Below, piece after piece: positions 58,220-64,000 of a stretch of DNA of 64,000 nt. The translations under genes and the position numbers were made by a program. Origin of the DNA: Tidjanibacter sp. (GTDB taxonomy: Bacteria > Bacteroidota > Bacteroidia > Bacteroidales > Rikenellaceae); NCBI GenBank assembly GCA_017466345.1, contig JAFTUI010000005.1, positions 1 to 64,000 on the forward strand, given 5' to 3'. The notes beneath the pieces were generated by a model. It worked only from the letters and a program-made list of their open reading frames with translations, was not told the origin of the DNA and searched no databases. Within the stretch, counting starts at the first letter, position 1. Each line of letters begins with the position of its first letter.

Positions 58220-59638
58220 ATGAAAAAGCAAGGACTTAGACTCGTTGTCAAGTGTTTGGCACTCTCCATAGCACTCGCGGTCGGTATGACCTCGTGCGAG
58301 GTGGAGCCAACAATCGAGCAGGTGCAAAATCAGGTGGTAACCTATCCCAACCTCGACACCTTCACGCCCGAAGAGGATGTGGTGTCGCAAGCAAGGAGCC
58401 AGAAGCGTGGCGTATGTACCAACTTCCGCATCCCCGCAATGCCCGACTTCCTCGGCGAGGGTGTTAGCTGGTGCTACAACTGGGCACACACCCCCTTCGG
58501 TCAGGACCGCTGGGAGATGCTCCGCCGCAACGATATGGAGTTTATCCCTATGATTTGGAACGCAGGATTCTCCGATGCAAACCTCGGAACTATTATGCAG
58601 GAGGGCGGCTCCAAGTGGCTCTTGGCATACAACGAGCCCAACCTTACGGACCAAGCCAATATGACACCCTCGCAGGCAGCCGAGAATTGGCCCAATGTGG
58701 TGGCTGTGGCTAAGAAATATGGCTACAAAATCGTGGGTCCCGCTGTGAACTACGGCACCCTCTCGGGCTACTCCGATCCCGTAGTGTGGTACAAGGAGTT
58801 CCTCGCACACCCCAACGTAGACATCAACGACATCGAAGCCATTGCACTCCACTGCTATATGCCCAACGGCAATGCCGTTAAGTCGCTTATGATTCGTAAG
58901 TTTGTAAACTTCTTCAACGAGTATCCCCAATATCGCAAACCACTTTGGCTCACCGAGTTCGAGAGTGGCGATGCACAAACCGAGGCGGCTCAGATGCAGT
59001 TCTGTGCCGAGACTATTACCTACCTCGAAGCCGATCCCAACGTGGAGCGTTACGCTTGGTTTATGGACAACACCGGCTCCAACGACCGCGCACCCCACTT
59101 CCCACTTGTGACCGTTCCCGTTATGGGCGTGGACTCGCATATCACCGAACTCGGCAAACTCTATGTAGGTCTCTCCTCCTACGACAAGAACAACTACTAC
59201 GATGTGGATGTTAATATCCCCGCAGAGCACTACTCGGGACAGATTGTCGAGGAGAGTGCCGATGCGGATGGTTGGGGCGCAATGGTCAAGACCCGCAAGA
59301 CAAGCGATGTATATGGCAACTTCGAGATCTACGATATGAAGAATGGCAATTGGGTGGAGTATGGTATTGACGTGCCCCACACCAGCAAATACCGCCTCGA
59401 CTTGCGCTACTCGGCAGAGGCTGAGAGTGTTGTGATGATCGACTGCGAGGGTACCACCTCCGTAATTGCTATGTTGCCTCCCACCACGGCTCTTATGCCC
59501 TACACCACAATGGGTATTGAGATTATCCTCCCCGCAGGCAAGCAGACCATTCGCGTGAATGGCGCACAGGGCAATTTCGCGCTCAACTGGCTGAGGGTAA
59601 CTTCGCCCCTTGCGACCGAGACCACAACCATCCAATAA
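58220..59638 (+). CDS. GH128-like endo-beta-1,3-glucanase lipoprotein with C-terminal CBM
   Basis: The 472-residue protein has a lipoprotein signal ending MTSC (Cys26). Residues 62-320 match the glycosyl-hydrolase catalytic core of GH128: WCYNWAHTP, MIWNAGF, LLAYNEPNL with Glu139 as acid/base candidate and PLWLTEFESGDA with Glu246 as nucleophile, spaced as in a TIM barrel of clan A. Residues 335-470 look like a CBM6-type beta sandwich. GH128 enzymes cleave beta-1,3-glucan chains. It would act at the cell surface and provide fragments to SusC/D. Confidence 0.82.
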   Translation: MKKQGLRLVVKCLALSIALAVGMTSCEVEPTIEQVQNQVVTYPNLDTFTPEEDVVSQARSQKRGVCTNFRIPAMPDFLGEGVSWCYNWAHTPFGQDRWEMLRRNDMEFIPMIWNAGFSDANLGTIMQEGGSKWLLAYNEPNLTDQANMTPSQAAENWPNVVAVAKKYGYKIVGPAVNYGTLSGYSDPVVWYKEFLAHPNVDINDIEAIALHCYMPNGNAVKSLMIRKFVNFFNEYPQYRKPLWLTEFESGDAQTEAAQMQFCAETITYLEADPNVERYAWFMDNTGSNDRAPHFPLVTVPVMGVDSHITELGKLYVGLSSYDKNNYYDVDVNIPAEHYSGQIVEESADADGWGAMVKTRKTSDVYGNFEIYDMKNGNWVEYGIDVPHTSKYRLDLRYSAEAESVVMIDCEGTTSVIAMLPPTTALMPYTTMGIEIILPAGKQTIRVNGAQGNFALNWLRVTSPLATETTTIQ

Positions 59639-59677
59639 TCGGCAATCCGAGCCACAATAAACCGAATAACCTAAGAA

Positions 59678-61333
59678 ATGAAACTCTCATACAAGATATT
59701 TTGCGCAACCCTTGCCCTTTTGTGCGGGGTGGGTGCAATGGCACAACAACAAGGCGATTTCTACGCCTCTCAGCGCGAGGGCTGGGCACAAAAAGCCGAA
59801 GCCTCGAAACCCTCGCTCACAAAGACCGTCTATCGTCCCGTAGGACTTGTGGAGTCGGTCTATGACGATGCCGCATTCCAGAATTGGCGTATGGTACCTA
59901 CCGAGCCTATGGAGGCTCTCTATGGTGTGTCGCTCAAAGAGAAACCCGTGTCGATAGTCGATTTCGGTCGCCATATGACGGGTTACTACACCTTCCGACT
60001 GAAAACCACCCATCGCACGCAAGACGCACCTATGCGCATCCGCTTCACGTTTGCCGAGGTGCCCAGCGAGCTCAACACCCCTCTCGACCCCTACAAGGGT
60101 ACTCTGAGTCGTGCTTGGGTGCAGGACGAAACCCTTACCATCGAGCAGATTGATTGCGACATCACCATTCCTCGCCGCCTTGCAGGTAGGTATATGAAGA
60201 TTGAACTGTTGGGTGCATCGCCCGACTTCGACTTCCGTATGGAGGATATGTGGTTTACGGCTCAGTCATCCGCCGACCACGCAACGCTGCTACCTCTGCC
60301 CGAGGGAGCCTCGGAAGAGATTAAGGCTATCAGCGAGGTGGCTATCGAAACACTCCACGAGTGTATGCAGACCGTCTATGAGGATGGTCCCAAGAGGGAT
60401 ATGAGGCTCTGGATTGGCGACCTCTACCTCGAACAGTTGGCAAACATATACTCCTTCCGCCAGCACGACCTGACGAAGCGTTGCCTCTACCTTTTGGCAT
60501 CGCTCGCCGCCGAGGATGGCAGACTCCACGCCAACGTCTTCGAGCGTCCTGAGCCACACCCTCAATATGGTTCGCACGCGCTGGATTATAGTCTAATATA
60601 TAATGTGGCTCTCTTGGAGTATCTGAAAGCCACCAACGACTACGAAACCGCCCGCGACCTGTGGGTGGTTGCCAAGAGGCAGATTGACGATGCCAAAGGC
60701 TACCTTACCGAAGACTACATCTTCGATGCTGCACGCTATGGCGAGCCCATCTGGTTGGTGTTCGATTGGAGGGATGGCTACGATAGGAGCGCATCAATTC
60801 AGGGCTTGATGATTTGGGCTTTGGAGAATAGCAGCGAGTTGGCAGATATGCTCGGCAACGCTGCCGAAGCCAAAGAGTGGCGCAAGTTGGCTGCCACAAT
60901 GCGCAAGGCTGCCCGCAAGCACCTCTACGACAAGAAGCAGGGCGTTGTGCTGAGCGGTCCCGATGGACAGATCTCCTACCTCTCGCAGGTGTGGGCAATC
61001 CTCTCCGACATCCTCAACGAGAAGGAGGGACAGAGGGCTTTGAACACTGTCTTTGCTATGGACAATGTTATCTACCCGGGTGCTCCCTACGCCTACCATT
61101 ACCTCATTGAGGCTTGTGTGAAGTGCGGTCTGCACGAGGAGGCTCGCAACCGTCTTGTGGAGTATTGGGGCGGTATGGTCGAGCGCGGTGCCGACACCTT
61201 CTGGGAGGTCTATGACCCCGAGAATGAAGCCCTCTCGCCCTATAACTTCTTTGTCATCAACAGCTACTGCCACGCTTGGAGTTGTACCCCAATATACTTT
61301 ATACAAAAATACCCCCAAATCTTTTGTGAATAA
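59678..61333 (+). CDS. alpha-L-rhamnosidase-like (GH78-type) alpha/alpha6 enzyme
   Basis: The 551-residue protein has a signal peptide ending AMAQ, a beta domain (about 60-200) and an alpha/alpha6 barrel. The barrel starts with VYEDGPKRDMRLWIGDLYLE, which is equivalent to the DGP-x-R-D-R-x-x-W-x-G-D catalytic segment of GH78, and ends GADTFWEVYDPENEALSPYN with the Glu of that family and the SYCHAWSCTPIYF tail. The first part keeps an Asp in GPKRD and GDLY. Rhamnose removal is the family activity, but related proteins act on other sugars, so specificity is open. The stop codon overlaps the next ATG (TAATG). Confidence 0.75.
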   Translation: MKLSYKIFCATLALLCGVGAMAQQQGDFYASQREGWAQKAEASKPSLTKTVYRPVGLVESVYDDAAFQNWRMVPTEPMEALYGVSLKEKPVSIVDFGRHMTGYYTFRLKTTHRTQDAPMRIRFTFAEVPSELNTPLDPYKGTLSRAWVQDETLTIEQIDCDITIPRRLAGRYMKIELLGASPDFDFRMEDMWFTAQSSADHATLLPLPEGASEEIKAISEVAIETLHECMQTVYEDGPKRDMRLWIGDLYLEQLANIYSFRQHDLTKRCLYLLASLAAEDGRLHANVFERPEPHPQYGSHALDYSLIYNVALLEYLKATNDYETARDLWVVAKRQIDDAKGYLTEDYIFDAARYGEPIWLVFDWRDGYDRSASIQGLMIWALENSSELADMLGNAAEAKEWRKLAATMRKAARKHLYDKKQGVVLSGPDGQISYLSQVWAILSDILNEKEGQRALNTVFAMDNVIYPGAPYAYHYLIEACVKCGLHEEARNRLVEYWGGMVERGADTFWEVYDPENEALSPYNFFVINSYCHAWSCTPIYFIQKYPQIFCE

Positions 61334-62925
61334 TGAAACTTAGAGCACTTTTTACCGCCGCTATTGCGATGCTGGTTATGGGGTGTGACATAGTCATACA
61401 ACCCGTACCTCCCGTAAACGAAAATCCCGAAGATCCCGAAAATCCCTCGGTGGTGCAGGGCGAACTGCCCAAGTTCGACCGCTTCTACCTCTCGGCAGAG
61501 ATAAACGAAGGACTTGTGGATGACTTTGAGTGCCCCATTTCGGAGGGTAACATCATCGATGTTGTATGCCCCCGCCTCGACTCCTCGGAGGGTATCATCC
61601 CCTCGTTCGAGGGCGACTTCGAGAGCGTGACCGTAGAGGGCGTGGTGCAGACTTCGGGTGTTACTGAGCAGGACTTCAACAACGAGGTGGTCTATCTGCT
61701 CTCCAATCCCGCAGGCAAGACCAACAAGTACACCGTGAGAATTCGCACCCTCAATGGTCTGCCCCGTGTGGATATTCACACCGATGGCAAGCAGGCTGTG
61801 ACGAGCAAGGAGACCTATGTTGCTGCAACAATCAACATCTCCAACACCCCCGAGTTTGGCGACCTTTCGGCTCGTGGCGGTGTGAAGGGACGTGGCAATG
61901 CAACGTGGACCAACTACCCCAAAAAACCCTACAAAATTAAGTTTGACGAGAAGACCTCGGTGCTCGGTAAGCCCAAGAACAAACATTGGGTGCTGCTTGC
62001 AGAGTATTGCGACAAGTCGCTGATGCGTACAGCCTATATGAGCGCTGTTTCGAGTGCCATAGGTCTGCCTTGGACCATTAGCGTACAGCACGTTGATTTG
62101 TACCTGAACGACCTCTATTTGGGTACTTATGTTTTGACCGAGCACGTTCGCAAGGATTCCGACAGGGTGGATTTGGAGGACGATGGTTTCCTCTTCGAGA
62201 ACGACAACTATTACTACCAAGAGCCTCTCTATATGACCACCTCGAAGAATTGGAAATATACCTTCAAGTACCCCGATGCCGAGGATGGCGAGATTGTGAA
62301 GGGCGATGACAACTACAACTTCATCTTGCAGTATATGAACGACTTCGAGAAGGCTCTCTACTCCAACGACTTCAAGGATGAGGAGAAGGGCTACCGCAAG
62401 TACATAGATGCAAGGAGTTTTGCAAAGTGGTACCTTGTGAACGAGCTGACGGGCAACTTGGAGCCCAACATCTACTACTCTATGGCGAGTCGCAACGACA
62501 AGGTGCAGATGAACCCTGAGTGGGATGCAGAGTGGAGCCTCGGTCTTGCTGCGCGTGGTGACGATTGGGCTGGCTGGGAGTTGCCACCTGCCGAGAGTAG
62601 GGTTGATATTGAGATTTGGAAGAAAGAGCGCTATTTCCCCCGCCTCTTCGAGGATCCCTACTTTAAGACTCTTGTAAAAGAGGAGTGGGAGGCTTTCAAA
62701 CCCAAGAAAGAGGCTATGGAGGCTGCTCTGAGGGAGAAGGCTATGAGTATCATCCACTCCCAGAGCGACAACTTCGACAAATGGCCCATCTTGGAGAGTT
62801 ACATCTCGGTAGGCTTGGTATGCTTGGGCAACTGGATTGACGAGTTTGAGTATGTGGTAACATTCTTCGACAACCGCTGTGCGTGGTTTGAGCAGTATGT
62901 TGCAAACGATTTTAGCGTAAGGTAA
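61333..62925 (+). CDS. CotH-family (kinase-like) lipoprotein
   Basis: The 530-residue protein has a lipoprotein signal ending VMGC (Cys18) and an N-terminal Ig-like domain (about 45-140). The CotH domain then begins with GGVKGRGNATWTNYPKKPYK, IKFDEKTSVLGKPKNKHWVL and LMRTAYMSAVSSAIGLPW, and continues with VDLYLNDLYLGTYVLTEHVR and ARSFAKWYLVNELTGN. CotH proteins in spores are protein kinases with an atypical active site. The WDFD-like motif appears as NPEWDAEWSLG near residue 400. The substrate in the PUL is unknown; it may act on surface proteins or bind a carbohydrate. Confidence 0.85.
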   Translation: MKLRALFTAAIAMLVMGCDIVIQPVPPVNENPEDPENPSVVQGELPKFDRFYLSAEINEGLVDDFECPISEGNIIDVVCPRLDSSEGIIPSFEGDFESVTVEGVVQTSGVTEQDFNNEVVYLLSNPAGKTNKYTVRIRTLNGLPRVDIHTDGKQAVTSKETYVAATINISNTPEFGDLSARGGVKGRGNATWTNYPKKPYKIKFDEKTSVLGKPKNKHWVLLAEYCDKSLMRTAYMSAVSSAIGLPWTISVQHVDLYLNDLYLGTYVLTEHVRKDSDRVDLEDDGFLFENDNYYYQEPLYMTTSKNWKYTFKYPDAEDGEIVKGDDNYNFILQYMNDFEKALYSNDFKDEEKGYRKYIDARSFAKWYLVNELTGNLEPNIYYSMASRNDKVQMNPEWDAEWSLGLAARGDDWAGWELPPAESRVDIEIWKKERYFPRLFEDPYFKTLVKEEWEAFKPKKEAMEAALREKAMSIIHSQSDNFDKWPILESYISVGLVCLGNWIDEFEYVVTFFDNRCAWFEQYVANDFSVR

Positions 62926-63080
62926 AGTGCGCCATTGCAAAAAAGCGCAAACACAATACGTCAAAAGAGATAAAACATTGCTAATAATTGGTTTTTGAAG
63001 AGAGGGCTTCCTTTTGCTACGGAGTGATTCCGCCGAAGCCCAGATCATCAGGTTAGGATGATTGGTTGATAATGTAAGGA
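62926..63080. other. structured intergenic sequence with a GGGCTTC/GAAGCCC hairpin
   Basis: GGGCTTC at 63004-63010 pairs with GAAGCCC at 63035-63041, with an inner stem CGGA/TCCG. ATCATC and GATGAT (63044 and 63057) form a second small stem. No gene is seen. Confidence 0.5.
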
Positions 63081-63116
63081 GAGCGGGCGAGATGCAAATC
63101 TCGCCCGCTCGATTTT
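63081..63116. terminator. strong terminator at the end of the PUL operon
   Basis: GAGCGGGCGAGAT and ATCTCGCCCGCTC pair perfectly around GCAA and are followed by GATTTTT. It also lies just behind the convergent GH3 gene. Confidence 0.88.
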
Positions 63117-63134
63117 TGGGATTACCCCACCGCC

Positions 63135-64000
63135 TTATTGGTGGTGGGTGCGTTGTGTTACAATATCCTTTTTGACCGAGTGGCTGAGTGAGAGAATGGG
63201 CGAGAGGGCGTCCTTAGCAGCGTAGAGCGTGTAGTCGCCCGCAGCAACCTTCATACACGAGCCCTCGTGGTCGAATTGTGCGAGGTTGTCGGCTGTTATC
63301 TCAATGGTAACTCTCTGACTCTCGCCTGCGGCAAGAAGGTCGGTCTTGACGTATGCGCACAGTTCGCGTGCGGGGCGCGAAGAGTCCGCATCGGGCTTGC
63401 TGACGTAGATTTGCACCACCTCACGACCTGCCACCGAGCCACAGTTGGTCACCGTGAGCGAGAGGGTAAGGTTGCCCTTGCGGGATGTTTTGTCTATCGC
63501 CAGGTCGGAGTACTCAAAAGTGGTGTAGGAGAGTCCGTAGCCAAAGGGATAGAGGGGTTTTTGGTCGGTGTTGGTCACAAAGTGGCGGTAGCCTACCATC
63601 AACTCCTCTTGGTAGCGCACTGCTGAACGCTCGCCTGCCGAAACGCCGAAATTATCATCCGTAGGCAGCTGTTCGTATGAGGCGGCAAAGGTCATTGGGA
63701 GTCGTCCAGAGGGGCATACTACGCCAGAGAGAATATCTACCACCGAGCCGCCCACCTGCTGTCCTGCCAGCCAGCCGATGAGTATCGCATCGGGCAGCGA
63801 GTGCCACGAGGAGAGGTCTATGACACCGCCCGTATTGGTCACTACCACAACCCTCTTGCCACGCTTGTGGAACTCCTCGCAAACCCTCTCCACAAGGCTC
63901 TGCTCCACCTCTGTGAGTAGGTAGTCGCCCTTGCCGGGGTGGCGGTCATCGCCCTCGCCCGACATACGACCGAGTGTTATGAGTGCAAGGTCGCTCTCAT
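63135..64000 (-). CDS. GH3 beta-glucosidase, C-terminal part (cut by window end)
   Basis: The frame is open to the right edge of the window, where it encodes ESDLALITLGRMSGEGDDR, the typical beta-sandwich start of GH3 with the acid/base Glu region. It continues with LVERVCEEFHKRGKRVVVVT, the conserved LIGWLAGQQVGGSVVDILSG and a fibronectin-type III-like domain from residue 150 (PLYPFGYGLSYTTFEYSDLA and VVQIYVSKPDADSSRPAREL). It ends at 63135. GH3 enzymes release glucose from beta-linked oligosaccharides. The N-terminal TIM barrel with the nucleophile Asp is outside the window. It is convergent with the PUL operon and is likely a member of the same locus. Confidence 0.9.
   Translation of the reverse strand, partial: ESDLALITLGRMSGEGDDRHPGKGDYLLTEVEQSLVERVCEEFHKRGKRVVVVTNTGGVIDLSSWHSLPDAILIGWLAGQQVGGSVVDILSGVVCPSGRLPMTFAASYEQLPTDDNFGVSAGERSAVRYQEELMVGYRHFVTNTDQKPLYPFGYGLSYTTFEYSDLAIDKTSRKGNLTLSLTVTNCGSVAGREVVQIYVSKPDADSSRPARELCAYVKTDLLAAGESQRVTIEITADNLAQFDHEGSCMKVAAGDYTLYAAKDALSPILSLSHSVKKDIVTQRTHHQ

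Noticed and set aside
58154-59635. A 493-codon open frame on the minus strand
   Set aside because: It is the shadow of the GH128-like gene; the codon pattern follows the plus-strand gene.
61264-63048. A 594-codon open frame on the minus strand
   Set aside because: It is antisense to the CotH-family gene and consists of His/Leu/Val-rich sequence typical of reverse-frame reading of GC-rich codons, without any recognisable motif.

Overview
The window is a piece of a Bacteroidales chromosome, most likely from the Alistipes/Rikenellaceae side of the order, although the exact genus cannot be fixed from sequence alone. The evidence is: promoters with the Bacteroidetes -7 box TAnnTTTG in front of many genes and tRNAs; a SusC/SusD pair with surface lipoproteins; the families DUF4290 and DUF4271 that are largely confined to this phylum; and a BtuG/BtuB-type cobalamin locus. 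Most of the window is ordinary housekeeping sequence. The accessory parts are a restriction-modification-like gene pair (12.5-14.6 kb), repeat-rich intergenic islands (15.3-16.8, 19.4-19.6, 34.9-35.1, 42.3-42.5 and 44.8-45.0 kb) and a polysaccharide utilization locus (45.6-64.0 kb).

Layout. 0-0.9 kb: the N-terminus of a DUF4180 protein, a remnant of an XRE-type regulator and tRNA-Leu. 0.96-4.4 kb: a cobalamin riboswitch followed by a BtuG-like lipoprotein and a BtuB-like TonB receptor. 4.5-12.5 kb: nitroreductase, HAD phosphatase, RdgB, an atypical sigma-54 activator, DUF4290, a thioredoxin-fold lipoprotein without CxxC, LpxH, ThyA, a small lipoprotein and FolA. 12.5-14.6 kb: an EcoRI-family adenine methyltransferase with a DUF262-HNH nuclease. 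15.2-19.8 kb: tRNA-fMet, ferritin, CstA with a TPR protein, tRNA-Thr and rpmH. 19.9-35.5 kb: RsmG, a COG2509 flavoprotein, a polyprenol-phosphate mannosyltransferase, SDR-FolC-Lnt, LysE-Cmk-IspH, a CtpA-like protease, a histidine kinase, DUF4271-HemD, RnpA-YidD and RplS. 35.7-45.5 kb: SurE, an RND efflux operon, DUF721-RecF, a TPR membrane protein and a diverged lumazine-synthase-like protein.

45.6-64.0 kb is one polysaccharide utilization locus. A membrane-spanning beta-propeller regulator with a LuxR-type HTH is divergent from SusC and SusD. They are followed by a BACON-like lipoprotein, a 56-residue peptide gene, a 1012-residue lipoprotein with five repeat units, a GH128-like endo-beta-1,3-glucanase, an alpha-rhamnosidase-like alpha/alpha6 enzyme, a CotH-family lipoprotein and, convergent, a GH3 beta-glucosidase cut by the window end. 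A beta-1,3-glucan is the most economical substrate prediction, resting on GH128 and GH3.

The least explained signals are non-coding. A family of five nested hairpins carries a conserved core CTCATTTGC-N5-GCAAACTGCGG with stems that differ but stay paired; four of them begin at a stop codon. All three tRNAs are followed by a terminator and then by an inverted copy of their own 3' end. A 14-mer, AATAAGGTACGTTT, occurs four times, three of them at stop codons.
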